A stretch of DNA of 64,000 nt from B1 sp964355075 (lineage in GTDB: Bacteria; Bacteroidota; Bacteroidia; UKL13-3), in the NCBI GenBank assembly GCA_964355075.1, contig CAYHCF010000003.1, positions 62,001 through 126,000 of the forward strand, read 5' to 3'. The notes below the pieces were generated by a model that was not told the origin of the DNA, did no database searches, and saw nothing but the letters and a program-made list of their open reading frames with translations. Shown here in pieces: positions 1 through 8,594 of this stretch; the stretch's first letter is position 1, and the number at the start of each line of letters is the position of its first letter. The translations under genes were made by a program, and so were the position numbers.

Positions 1-273
1 AATGGAAACATTTTCCAATATTTCATCATCAATCGGGAAAATTTCCTGAAAAAATGGAAGATAATTTTTTTCTAAAAAATTATTTGCACCGTCAAAAGTC
101 AGGTAGTTTGTGAAGGTTTTACCGCCAATTGAGTAATCATGATACAATTTCCAATTTAGGGTCCTATTTATAGTAAAAGTGCCTGCAAATAAAGCAGTTG
201 GAAACAAAAGGAAGCTCGATAATATACAGCATAATGGTATCTTAAAATCTCTATTTTTACGAAAAAATTGCAT
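1..273 (-). CDS. porU: Probable PorU (type IX secretion sortase), N-terminus only, cut by window edge
   Basis: An open frame of 91 codons begins at an ATG whose complement is at 271-273 and runs off the left end without a stop. The first 31 residues look like a signal peptide: basic start (MQFFRKNR), a hydrophobic core, and an ALFAG cleavage region. The mature start contains an NWKLY stretch, then YLTFDGAN and LPFFQ, which resembles the N-terminal region of PorU, the C25-family sortase that removes the C-terminal signal of T9SS cargo at the outer membrane. Context supports this: in other Bacteroidota porU lies beside gldJ, and gldJ is only two genes away. The catalytic domain is outside the window, so the call rests on the N-terminus and neighbourhood. 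It is divergent from the porP genes. Confidence 0.5.
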   Translation of the reverse strand, partial: MQFFRKNRDFKIPLCCILSSFLLFPTALFAGTFTINRTLNWKLYHDYSIGGKTFTNYLTFDGANNFLEKNYLPFFQEIFPIDDEILENVSI

Positions 274-421
274 ATTAAAATACAAAATACTTATTATTGA
301 AAGTTAATTAGGTAGCTTTTAAACGACAACAAATAAAAAGAAATTGTGTTATTCTATTAAACTTTATTAAAAGTTTAACAGTACTATTGCAATAAATTAC
401 GTGTAGTATTCGAAATTTAAA

Positions 422-1417
422 ATGATCTTGAGAGAAGCCTTAACGCTTAAAGCATACATATTAATTCTATTGTTTTTGACAGTAGAAATAGAAGCGTGGG
501 CGCAGGATCCTCAGTTTTCTCAATTCTATGCAAATCCAATTTACACAAACCCTGCGTTCGCCGGCAGTTCTAAAGTCGGCAGGTTCGTTATAAATGCACG
601 TAACCAATGGCCAAGCATTTCAGGGGCTTTCCGCACCGGTTCGTTTAGTTATGATGAACATTTTGATAATATTAATGGAGGAATTGGGGTACAGGCAACT
701 TATGATGAACAGGGAGTGGGAACCTTGCGAACAACCGGTATAACACTCATGTATTCCTACCAAATTGCAATTAACCGGAGGCTTACGATGCGGGCTTCCG
801 TACAGGCAGGTTATATGCAAAAAACGATCGACTTTAATAAATTACTTTGGTATGATCAAATAGTTTTGACACAGGGTTTTATTCGTCCTACCAGTGAACC
901 CAATGGAAATAATGCCGTTAATATCACAAATTTTGCTGCAGGGATTGTTACCTATACCAAGAATTTTTATGCTGGGATGGCTGTTCATAATATTTTTGAA
1001 CCGGAGCAGGATTTTTATTCAGGCATAGGAAATAATATCCCGAGAAGGTACACAGCCAATGTAGGATTGGTAATTCCGGTGGTTGAAAGCAGGCATGAGA
1101 GCCGGCAGGTAAATATTTATCCAAATGTGATTGTAAAGTCGCAGCGGCAATTCAATCAATTAAATATAGGATTGTATGCAAGTAAAGGCAATTTCGTCGG
1201 AGGACTCTATTTCCGCCAAAATACAGTAAATGCAGATGCCTTTATTTTTCTTATTGGAATTAGAGCCAAAGCCATAAAAGTGGGTTATTCTTATGATGCC
1301 ACAGTTAGTACTGCGCGCACGGGTGCGGTAAATTCACATGAACTTTCCGTAGCCTTTGAAATTAAGAAAAGAGTTCCAAAAGTGGTTATCAGAAAGTTGA
1401 CTTGCCCGGATTATTAA
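422..1417 (+). CDS. PorP/SprF family type IX secretion outer-membrane protein
   Basis: The protein has 331 residues. A signal peptide of about 28 residues ends at AWAQ, followed directly by the family hallmark DPQFSQFYANP and TNPAFAG. The rest alternates glycine and aromatic residues as in an outer-membrane beta-barrel, and the C-terminal part holds the KVGYSYD block typical of PorP/SprF proteins. In T9SS, PorP works with the PorK-N-L-M core, while SprF-like paralogues are needed for export of particular type B (CHU_C) cargo such as SprB. The gene is followed after 43 bases by a close paralogue, so the two probably form a transcription unit. It is not the porP of the core porPKLMN operon, because porK/L/M/N are not next to it, so a cargo-specific SprF-like role is more likely (inference). 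Confidence 0.85.
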   Translation: MILREALTLKAYILILLFLTVEIEAWAQDPQFSQFYANPIYTNPAFAGSSKVGRFVINARNQWPSISGAFRTGSFSYDEHFDNINGGIGVQATYDEQGVGTLRTTGITLMYSYQIAINRRLTMRASVQAGYMQKTIDFNKLLWYDQIVLTQGFIRPTSEPNGNNAVNITNFAAGIVTYTKNFYAGMAVHNIFEPEQDFYSGIGNNIPRRYTANVGLVIPVVESRHESRQVNIYPNVIVKSQRQFNQLNIGLYASKGNFVGGLYFRQNTVNADAFIFLIGIRAKAIKVGYSYDATVSTARTGAVNSHELSVAFEIKKRVPKVVIRKLTCPDY

Positions 1418-1460
1418 ATATTAAAATTAATTTTGTATATTGCGGTAACATTTGAGTCAG

Positions 1461-2453
1461 ATGAAATCAATATTTAGCATATTTATCCTGCTTATAGTAA
1501 CGCTTTCGGAGGTATTGGCTCAGGATCCTCAATTGAGCCAATATTATTCATCAGCCTTATTTACCAATCCCGCCATGGCCGGAGCTTCCAGAAATATTCG
1601 GTTTGCTACTTCAGCAAGAAGCCAGTACACCAAATTGAATAATAATTACAAAACCGGTGTATTTAGTGCAGATGCTTATATAGGTAAAGTAAAAAGTGGA
1701 TTAGGGCTTGTTGGTATATATGATGTGGCCGGAGATGGCTTTTTGACTACTACTTCGATAAGTGCTATTTATTGTTATAACGCTGAAATTAGTCGTGAAT
1801 GGGCTTTTAATGGTGCTTTACAGGGAGGAATCATTCAGAAAAAATATGATTTCAATAAGTTCATTTTTGAAGATATGATTGATCCGATTAGAGGTCCTGT
1901 TAATCCTACCGCTGAGAAGCTGGTAGTGGACCAGATTTCGATTCCAAATTTTTCTTCTGGGTTTATGCTTTATAACAGCAAAATGTTTTTTGGAACGGCC
2001 ATTCATAACATGTTGGAACCCAATCAATCATTTTATACGCCGAATAAGGACAATTCTGAATTGAAACTGCCGAGAAGGTATACTTTCCATGCCGGTATCA
2101 ATATTGATATGAAAAAAACCCGTTACGAGGAAAATAGAGTTATTTTTTCTCCTAACCTGTTATTTATGCAGCAGAGAAGCTTCTACCAATTGAACTTAGG
2201 TTTTTACGTTAAACAAAAATCTTTAACCCTGGGAGCCTGGTTCCGGCAGACTTCAAATAATGCTGATGCAGCAATATTTATGATTGGATTGCGTTTTCCT
2301 GGTTTAAAAGTGGGTTATAGCTATGATGCTGTGGTTTCAAAGGCCAGAACAGCTACTGTTGGGTCACATGAAATATCGTTAGTGTTTGAAATTCAGCCAA
2401 GAATAAAATCCGGAGTACGTTATAATAAACGTTTAAAATGTCCGCAACTTTAG
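1461..2453 (+). CDS. PorP/SprF family type IX secretion protein, second paralogue
   Basis: This is a 330-residue paralogue of the upstream gene, sharing DPQLSQYYSS, FTNPAMAG, the KxGYSYDAxVSxART block and a CP near the C-terminus. An in-frame TTG nine bases earlier (1452) would add only three residues; the ATG at 1461 gives a clean signal peptide (about 21 residues, ending in VLAQ) and is preferred. The mature protein should be a beta-barrel. Tandem porP-like genes usually arise by duplication with cargo specialisation; the mid-protein loops differ between the two copies, while the N- and C-terminal blocks are conserved. The pair lies directly upstream of gldJ. Confidence 0.85.
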   Translation: MKSIFSIFILLIVTLSEVLAQDPQLSQYYSSALFTNPAMAGASRNIRFATSARSQYTKLNNNYKTGVFSADAYIGKVKSGLGLVGIYDVAGDGFLTTTSISAIYCYNAEISREWAFNGALQGGIIQKKYDFNKFIFEDMIDPIRGPVNPTAEKLVVDQISIPNFSSGFMLYNSKMFFGTAIHNMLEPNQSFYTPNKDNSELKLPRRYTFHAGINIDMKKTRYEENRVIFSPNLLFMQQRSFYQLNLGFYVKQKSLTLGAWFRQTSNNADAAIFMIGLRFPGLKVGYSYDAVVSKARTATVGSHEISLVFEIQPRIKSGVRYNKRLKCPQL

Positions 2454-2526
2454 CTTATAGGTGCTTAAAACAGTGAGAACAGGCAATAAAATCAGGCAAA
2501 AAAAAATTTTTATTTGAAAAATCCGT

Positions 2527-2534
2527 TATATTTG
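2527..2534 (+). promoter_or_regulatory. Bacteroidota-type -7 promoter element upstream of gldJ
   Basis: TATATTTG matches the Bacteroidota sigma-A consensus TAnnTTTG exactly and lies 24 bases before the gldJ ATG. A TTTG occurs 10 bases upstream of it, closer than the usual 17-23 base spacing. Because this element lies downstream of the in-frame TTG at 2514, it argues for the ATG at 2559 as the true gldJ start and suggests that gldJ can be transcribed separately from the porP pair. Confidence 0.5.
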
Positions 2535-2558
2535 AAAATTCCTAATCATATAATAGCA

Positions 2559-3998
2559 ATGAAAGTTGTGTCAAAAATTTTCTTCTTTTCGTTTTTGTGT
2601 GCAGTCGTTTTTTCAATGACTTCTTGCCATAAAGCGGGTAAATCGAGTACTACCGGATGGAAGTACAATGATCCAAAATGGGGTGGCTTCGAAAAGCATA
2701 AGTTTAAAGAACAAGAAACCGGCCCGGGCCTTGTTTTTATTGAAGGGGGTACCTTTACTATGGGTGTAACAGAAACCGACTTAACCTACGACCATAATAA
2801 TTTCAAGCGCAGGATTTCTGTGAGCAGTTTCTATATAGACGAAACTGAGGTAACTAATTTTCACTACCTCGAATACCTGCATTGGTTGATGCGGCAGTAC
2901 TCCGACAATCCGATTATTTTCAAAAAAGCCCTTCCTGATACCTTGGTTTGGCGTGATAAATTATCCTATAATGAGCCTTATGTGCTTTATTATTTACGTC
3001 ATCCGGCCTACCGCGATTACCCGGTTGTTGGTGTTAGTTGGGTTCAATCCAGTGAGTATTGCAAATGGCGTACTGATCGCGTAAATGAAATGATTATGGT
3101 TCGTGAAGGTTTAATTCGCCTGGATATCCAGAAACAAACCGGAGATGTTAACTTTAATACAGAAGCCTATTTACTCGGTTTGTATGACCCTACAGTGAAA
3201 AAGGAATTAAGAGATTACTCGCCGGGAGGAAAAACAAGAAAAGTAAGGATGGAAGATGGTATTCTGCTTCCTAGCTATCGGCTTCCAACAGAATCAGAGT
3301 GGGAATATGCCGCAGCTGGTTTTAAATCAGCTGGTTACAACGAAAATGTGGATATTAAGCGTATATATCCATGGAATGGCTTAACCTTACGCAGGTCGGA
3401 TACCGAAAAGACCCGTGGTAAAATGTATGCCAATTATCAACGTGGACGTGGGGATGGAGCAGGTATTGCAGGAAACTTGAATGATGGTGCACTCTATACT
3501 ACGCATGTAAAAGACAAACAATTTTTACCGAACGATCTGGGTTTATACCATATGGCTGGTAATGTGAGCGAATGGACAAATGATGTTTTTCGCCCCCTAT
3601 CTCTCGAAGATATGACCGGCTTTAACCCTTACCGTGGCAATAGCTATAAAAAATTTAAAACCGATGCCGATGGTTACATTTCAGAGAAAGACAGTCTTGG
3701 GCGCTTAATTTATATTGATGTTACCGAAGAAGACAACGCAAAGCGCAGAAACTATAAACGTTCTGATAATATTGGCTACAAAGACGAGTTGCAATATATT
3801 GATATTGAGCAAAAATACGAATATGGAGCGACCACTTTAATTGATAATGCTGCCCGTGTTTATAAAGGAGGTTCATGGGCCGACAGAGCCTATTATTTAA
3901 GTCCGGGTAACCGTCGCTTCCTTGATCAGGAACAAGCGACTGCTACAATCGGTTTCCGTTGCGTAATGGATAGAGTGGGTGATATGACAAAGAAATAA
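2559..3998 (+). CDS. gldJ: Gliding motility / type IX secretion lipoprotein GldJ
   Basis: The ATG gives 479 residues starting with a lipoprotein signal whose lipobox ends MTSC (Cys23); the longer TTG frame from 2514 would bury that signal and overlap a promoter element. The body is an SUMF1/formylglycine-generating-enzyme-like fold: LVFIEGGTFTMG near the start, then FYIDETEVTNFHYLEYL, YPVVGVSWVQSSEYCKWR, RLPTESEWEYAA, HMAGNVSEW, YKGGSWAD and a final GFRC. GldJ and GldK share this fold; the TEVTNxxYxEYL pattern and the long inserted region favour GldJ. GldJ is an outer-membrane lipoprotein needed for gliding and for stability of the T9SS ring protein GldK. Enzymatic activity is not expected in this subfamily. 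Neighbouring porU-like and porP genes fit. Confidence 0.85.
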   Translation: MKVVSKIFFFSFLCAVVFSMTSCHKAGKSSTTGWKYNDPKWGGFEKHKFKEQETGPGLVFIEGGTFTMGVTETDLTYDHNNFKRRISVSSFYIDETEVTNFHYLEYLHWLMRQYSDNPIIFKKALPDTLVWRDKLSYNEPYVLYYLRHPAYRDYPVVGVSWVQSSEYCKWRTDRVNEMIMVREGLIRLDIQKQTGDVNFNTEAYLLGLYDPTVKKELRDYSPGGKTRKVRMEDGILLPSYRLPTESEWEYAAAGFKSAGYNENVDIKRIYPWNGLTLRRSDTEKTRGKMYANYQRGRGDGAGIAGNLNDGALYTTHVKDKQFLPNDLGLYHMAGNVSEWTNDVFRPLSLEDMTGFNPYRGNSYKKFKTDADGYISEKDSLGRLIYIDVTEEDNAKRRNYKRSDNIGYKDELQYIDIEQKYEYGATTLIDNAARVYKGGSWADRAYYLSPGNRRFLDQEQATATIGFRCVMDRVGDMTKK

Positions 3999-4013
3999 TG
4001 ATCTGAATTTAAT

Positions 4014-4048
4014 AAAAAAAAAGGAGCTCATAAGGCTCCTTTTTTTTG
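4014..4048. terminator. Bidirectional intrinsic terminator between gldJ and the SBBP protein gene
   Basis: A 7-bp GC-rich stem (AAGGAGC at 4021-4027 with GCTCCTT at 4035-4041) has a 7-base loop, is preceded by a run of A and followed by a run of T. It can therefore terminate transcription on both strands, which suits the two convergent genes on either side. Confidence 0.85.
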
Positions 4049-4064
4049 TAGTTCGACAGGCTCA

Positions 4065-6890
4065 CTATGGATTTCCTCTGATTAAAGTAATGGTTCCGTG
4101 ATGCTCAATTGTTTTGTGGGTCTTCTTTTTGGTAGTTCTCAGCATAAAAAAATAGACTCCTTCGGGGGCTTCAATTCCTAAATTGTCTTTTCCATCCCAT
4201 CTGAAATGGCTTTCCCTGTCCTCAAAATATAACTGACCCCAGCGGTTAAAAATGGAGACTTCTGTTTCATCGCACTGTCCATTAGGTCCTTCAATTAAAA
4301 AGAAATCATTTAACCCGTCATTATTAGGTGTAAATACATTAGGGATCTTTACTTCATATGCGGGATCAGGTAAATTTACAAAGCCAACCGCAGTATCTTC
4401 ACAATTGGTTCCGGGCTCAATAATCAGCAGGATGGAATCGCCATAATATTTTGGATCAATAAATTTAACCGGATCTACCGCATGTGAAGTATCACCATTT
4501 GGGAACTTCCAATAAAAATTTTTAGTTGAGGTGGTTTTATTATAGAAGTGAAAGATAGATTCGCAGGAATCAGCCTCAACCGTAAATTGTGCTATTTTGA
4601 TTCTGAAATCAAATTTCAGGGCGGCATTGCTACAACGCGGGCTCAAATTTTTTGGAGAAAAAGCATTCGCTGTTGTTTTCAAATCACTCAGCATGGTGGT
4701 GGCGGGATAGGATAATGGACAGCTCGCACACATGCTCTGATATACGACTCCTTTTTTATCAAACCGGCTGGTTCCTCCATCAACGTGGTCGCCTTCGTTT
4801 TGCGGGTCTAAACCTCCCATATAAGTTGCATATAACAGGCCTGTGGCATTTTTTTCAAGTAGCATTAAATAAAAATCGGACCCATCGGTTATTTCCTGAA
4901 AAGCGCCTGAGGTAAGTGGCATGTTATCGGTGGAACTTAAACCTCTCAAACTAACCGCCCCTCCCCAGGAGCTGACGTAAATCCGTTCGCAGTCATCAAC
5001 CATAAAAGCATTAATGGTTAAATCTACATTTTTACTTCCCGAACCCCATACCGTCGACCAACGCAATTTTTTCAGGTCGGGTTCAAAACTTGCCAGAAAC
5101 TGATGACTACCCGGATTGTTGTATTTACCGGGGGTTACCGGAATACTTCCCTCACTCTGGCCAACTACATAAATGTTACTGTTTTTATCCAATTCCAATG
5201 AAAAAATCTGATCATAAGCGCTGGTTCCAAAATAAGTAGCATGAACAATGGAATTGGCAAAAGGATCTATAATGCAAATAAACCCATCCATCAGTCCGCC
5301 ATTATTGGAAGGATTGTAATGACCGGCGGTACTCGTAATTGTTTTACTTCTGGTTCCCCCCGACATATAAATTTGGTTATTGGAACCAATGTCTATACTG
5401 TACAAAGCATCAATGCTTTCCCCTCCAATGTAGGTGCTCCAAATGAGTTTACTAAAATCAGCGCTGAGTTTAAATACCACGCCATCCTGGTACCCTTTTA
5501 ATATTTTCTGAACCACATTAACGGTAGTGGGGAAATTTGAAGATTGTGTAAAAGCGGCTACAAAAACTTCGCCTTTGCTATTTGTAATTACATCGCCACG
5601 GTAGCTGTCGCCGAAAAAAAAGTTGCTGGTATCGTTATAATTTAAAGCATCATTGGCCGAACCTCCCATGTAGGTTGAAGCAATGAGTTTACCCGAAGAA
5701 TTAAACTTAGTGATAATAAAATCGGTTCTTCCATTTTGGGAGGTATCATATGCGTACTTGCTTACCGGGAAATTATGGGAATAGGTATCACCCATAACAA
5801 TTAAATTGCTGCTATCATCTACCACCAGGCTGTGAGGTACATCGTTACAGGAACCGCCAAGGTATGTTGCATATAATAAGGTAGTTCCATCAGAACTGTA
5901 TTTGCTCAAGGTGATATCACTGAAAAATGTTTTGAGTTCACGATCCGGACCTTCCCCCGGGCAACCCCCTGCAAAATTGAGCTGAAAAGCACCAGTTGTA
6001 ACCGGGTATTTTCCGGTAGGAATAGTTGAATAGGCGCTGGTAGTAACCCCTCCAATATACATCATCCCATTTTCACCGGGTGTGGCTGTACACCCAAAAT
6101 TATCGGCAGAGGAGCCCGAATACGTTAGGAAAACAAGTTCGGGATCAATCACTAAAGGATAATTTGAATTGTACGATTCATTCACTGAATAGCTTATGAT
6201 ATTATTATTCAATTTAAATGCAACAGGAACCTGAACTTGCTTTCCTTCAATAAACTGGTAGGCATAAGGTTTGTTTTCCTTAATAATTCCTTCGGGAGTT
6301 TCGATGTACAAATCGCCATATTCGAGAAAGATCTTAGTTGCGCCCAAAACCTGCATTTGAATGGCATTGGGATTGGCTTTTGGTTGGAGCCAAAACTCAT
6401 ATTTTAACTTTTCATCTGTTGAAATGTATTTTAGTGAAATGCCTTCATATAGTTCACGAAGCGTTACCTGATTAGAGGATTTAGCTCCAAAAGCCCAGTG
6501 TTCACGCTCATTCCCCTGATAAAAATTATAATACTGTTTATGAGGTTCAATCAGTTCAGGAATGGGGGTGCCGGTATTTAAAAAATTGAAACGTAAAGCA
6601 AAGATGTCCAAACTTTGAGGAATATTTGTAATGTCTTTGTTTCTTGGGTGCTGAACCAAGTTATTCCATTGGGTTTTGTTGTAAAAAAAATAATTGATAA
6701 AATTATTTCCAATTTGGAGATCGAGGGTCTGTTGTTGCGCTCTAAAAATAATTGTAGAATCCCACTGACCCTTGTTTTCAATGAATTCAAAACCCTTACT
6801 AAAAGGCAAAGAATTGTTGCTAAGTGATTGGGAATAAATGGGTTTAATAAAAACAATAGCCCCGAAAACCAATAGAATTTTTAGGTTCAA
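4065..6890 (-). CDS. Secreted SBBP-repeat beta-propeller protein with CHU_C (type B T9SS) C-terminal domain
   Basis: The 941-residue protein starts with a signal peptide of about 21 residues (ending PIYSQ) and an N-terminal ENKGQWDS motif characteristic of a domain that precedes SBBP repeats in Bacteroidota. Repeats of the form ATYxGG followed about 20 residues later by IYVxG recur at least five times across the central part, as in bacterial beta-propeller (SBBP) proteins. The last roughly 95 residues hold IPNVFTPNNDGLND, a FNRWGQ block, WDGKD and a terminal GTITLIRG, which is the CHU_C domain used for T9SS export and surface attachment. The start is TTG; no in-frame ATG lies near, and the TTG places the signal peptide correctly. 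It probably acts as a cell-surface or released adhesin-like protein; the ligand is unknown. Confidence 0.8.
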   Translation of the reverse strand: MNLKILLVFGAIVFIKPIYSQSLSNNSLPFSKGFEFIENKGQWDSTIIFRAQQQTLDLQIGNNFINYFFYNKTQWNNLVQHPRNKDITNIPQSLDIFALRFNFLNTGTPIPELIEPHKQYYNFYQGNEREHWAFGAKSSNQVTLRELYEGISLKYISTDEKLKYEFWLQPKANPNAIQMQVLGATKIFLEYGDLYIETPEGIIKENKPYAYQFIEGKQVQVPVAFKLNNNIISYSVNESYNSNYPLVIDPELVFLTYSGSSADNFGCTATPGENGMMYIGGVTTSAYSTIPTGKYPVTTGAFQLNFAGGCPGEGPDRELKTFFSDITLSKYSSDGTTLLYATYLGGSCNDVPHSLVVDDSSNLIVMGDTYSHNFPVSKYAYDTSQNGRTDFIITKFNSSGKLIASTYMGGSANDALNYNDTSNFFFGDSYRGDVITNSKGEVFVAAFTQSSNFPTTVNVVQKILKGYQDGVVFKLSADFSKLIWSTYIGGESIDALYSIDIGSNNQIYMSGGTRSKTITSTAGHYNPSNNGGLMDGFICIIDPFANSIVHATYFGTSAYDQIFSLELDKNSNIYVVGQSEGSIPVTPGKYNNPGSHQFLASFEPDLKKLRWSTVWGSGSKNVDLTINAFMVDDCERIYVSSWGGAVSLRGLSSTDNMPLTSGAFQEITDGSDFYLMLLEKNATGLLYATYMGGLDPQNEGDHVDGGTSRFDKKGVVYQSMCASCPLSYPATTMLSDLKTTANAFSPKNLSPRCSNAALKFDFRIKIAQFTVEADSCESIFHFYNKTTSTKNFYWKFPNGDTSHAVDPVKFIDPKYYGDSILLIIEPGTNCEDTAVGFVNLPDPAYEVKIPNVFTPNNDGLNDFFLIEGPNGQCDETEVSIFNRWGQLYFEDRESHFRWDGKDNLGIEAPEGVYFFMLRTTKKKTHKTIEHHGTITLIRGNP

Positions 6891-7032
6891 ACCGTTTTGA
6901 ATTAAACTACTAAGGTAACCTAATCTGATGATATTTCACTATTATAAGCAGTATTAACTAATTATTAAGATTTTTTTTGGAGTATTGCAACCTTCAATAC
7001 AGAGGTAACGTCTAACATATAACAAGGCAAAA

Positions 7033-7569
7033 GTGAGCAAACAACTTGAGGAGGATATTTTACAAGGGTGTTTACGTAAGGATTTAAAAGCTCAAAAGGC
7101 TTTTTATACTCACTTTAGCAGTGTTATGTATTCAGTATGTTTGAGATACAGTAATAATAGAGAAGATGCAAAGGATATTTTGCAGGATGGATTTATTAAG
7201 GTATTTACCAAGCTTACCCAGTACAGTGGAAAAGGTTCTTTGGAAGGTTGGATGAAAAGGATTTTTATTAACAGTGCATTGGAGTTTTATCGTGTAAATA
7301 AAGTTCACATGTACCAAAGCGATGTTGAAGAAGCTTATAACGAAGGTACTCAATCTTTTGCTTTGGAAAAAATCTCTCAAAAGGAGATTATGGAGGTGTT
7401 AAGTAAGATGGCCCCGGGTTATCGCACCGTACTGAATCTGTTTGTAATTGAAGGTTTTACCCATGCCGAAATTGCAGAAATATTGGAAATCAGTGAAGGA
7501 ACATCCAAAAGCCAATTATCAAGAGGAAGAGCGATATTCATTCGAACCTGGTTAAAATTAAATAAATAA
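7033..7569 (+). CDS. ECF-type RNA polymerase sigma factor
   Basis: The protein has 178 residues, the normal size for an ECF sigma factor. Region 2 covers about residues 24-90 (YSVCLRYSNNREDAKDILQDGFIKVF, shown in part: REDAKDILQDGF, then GWMKRIFIN), and region 4 covers about 118-170 with a helix-turn-helix (FTHAEIAEILEISEGTSKSQ, then LSRGRAIF). The start is GTG. It is followed after 6 bases by the membrane protein gene at 7576, an arrangement typical of a sigma/anti-sigma operon. It is divergent from the SBBP-repeat protein gene and upstream of the giant secreted protein gene, both of which encode CHU_C proteins; control of one or both is an inference. No close TAnnTTTG element was seen in front of it. 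Confidence 0.9.
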   Translation: MSKQLEEDILQGCLRKDLKAQKAFYTHFSSVMYSVCLRYSNNREDAKDILQDGFIKVFTKLTQYSGKGSLEGWMKRIFINSALEFYRVNKVHMYQSDVEEAYNEGTQSFALEKISQKEIMEVLSKMAPGYRTVLNLFVIEGFTHAEIAEILEISEGTSKSQLSRGRAIFIRTWLKLNK

Positions 7570-7575
7570 ATTGCT

Positions 7576-8490
7576 TTGAAAGCACCGGAACACATAGACG
7601 AAATTTTAAGAAAGAGTTTGGAGAATTTTCATCCAAACCCTCCGGCAGAAGTGTGGGCTCATCTGGAACAGAATTTGTCGAATCCCTTTTTAGGTTCAAC
7701 CCAAACCAGCCTTACAAAAGCTGCAAAATTGATTAAAGCCTTTAAATCAGCAAGCATACTGTCTAAAGTTGCCATGGTTGCCAGTCTGCCTGCATTGGTT
7801 GGGATTATTTATTTCGCTCAGCCAAAACCGAAAGAATTACCGATACAAAAAGAACCTGTTGAACAGCTTACTTATTCGAAACCTTTGAATGAAGTTATTG
7901 AGCCTGTTGGCATAACTGTTGAACCCAAAGCCAAGGAAAATAAAATTAAACAAGTTGCTACTACCCTGCAAAAGCCGGGTAAACAGGTTGAAAAAGAAAA
8001 TAGTAGTCAGGCCGAAAGTATTTCTAATACAGAAGTACAAATCAATCAACCAGCGCCAAAAATGACTATTAACCAAGTATCCACCCCAACTGTTACCCTG
8101 CCCAATACGAAGGTGCAAAATGGGGGGGAATCAAAATTGAAAAAGGAAGATCCCTTGTTAAATGCAAAGTCTTTAAATGAAAATGTTTCGAACTTATCTG
8201 AATCAAAAATTGAGGTCGATATACCCAATACCATTACCCCGAATAATGATGGTTATAATGATAAGTTTATTGTTAAATTGGATAATCCGGTTTTCTTCCG
8301 AATCATGATATTTGAGAGAAGCGGTAAATTAGTGTATGAAAGTATGCAATCAGACCAATATTGGAATGGTTCAAATTATAAAACAGGCGAGGAATGTGAA
8401 GATGGGTACTATACTTATAATATTGAATTTCAGTTAACTAATCATGAGTCGGTACAAGTAAAAAGGGGACAGATAAAGCTGTTCCGATGA
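7576..8490 (+). CDS. Putative membrane anti-sigma-like protein with periplasmic CHU_C domain
   Basis: The TTG start gives 304 residues. Residues 1-60 form a predicted cytoplasmic segment containing NPPAEVWAHLEQNL, the kind of N-terminus found in Bacteroidota membrane proteins paired with ECF sigma factors. One transmembrane helix lies at about 62-81. Residues 83-210 are a Lys/Pro/Glu/Gln-rich low-complexity linker long enough to cross part of the periplasm. Residues 213-304 are a CHU_C-type domain (IPNTITPNNDGYND, then IMIFERSGK, WNG and a final GQIKLF). There is no N-terminal signal peptide, so the CHU_C domain is anchored from the inner membrane rather than exported in the usual way. The anti-sigma role rests on gene order and topology; no ZAS zinc motif is present. 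Confidence 0.6.
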   Translation: MKAPEHIDEILRKSLENFHPNPPAEVWAHLEQNLSNPFLGSTQTSLTKAAKLIKAFKSASILSKVAMVASLPALVGIIYFAQPKPKELPIQKEPVEQLTYSKPLNEVIEPVGITVEPKAKENKIKQVATTLQKPGKQVEKENSSQAESISNTEVQINQPAPKMTINQVSTPTVTLPNTKVQNGGESKLKKEDPLLNAKSLNENVSNLSESKIEVDIPNTITPNNDGYNDKFIVKLDNPVFFRIMIFERSGKLVYESMQSDQYWNGSNYKTGEECEDGYYTYNIEFQLTNHESVQVKRGQIKLFR

Positions 8491-8549
8491 GGGTTGGAAA
8501 GAACAAAAAATAGAATTATGTTAGCGAAATAATTACAAGAATTAAAAAA

Positions 8550-8582
8550 CATAAATTAGAACATAAATTAAACCATAAATTA
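8550..8582 (+). repeat. Three 12-base-phased direct repeats upstream of the giant secreted protein gene
   Basis: CATAAATTA occurs at 8550, 8562 and 8574, exactly 12 bases apart, and a degraded fourth unit abuts the ATG at 8595. The repeats lie in the 104-base gap between the membrane protein gene and the giant protein gene, where a regulatory site or the 5' untranslated region would be expected. No TAnnTTTG element is visible in this gap. Confidence 0.6.
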
Positions 8583-8594
8583 ATAACAATTAAA

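Noticed and set aside
2559..3998. Possible true formylglycine-generating enzyme
   Set aside because: The lipoprotein signal, context and TEVTN pattern fit the non-enzymatic GldJ/GldK branch of the fold.
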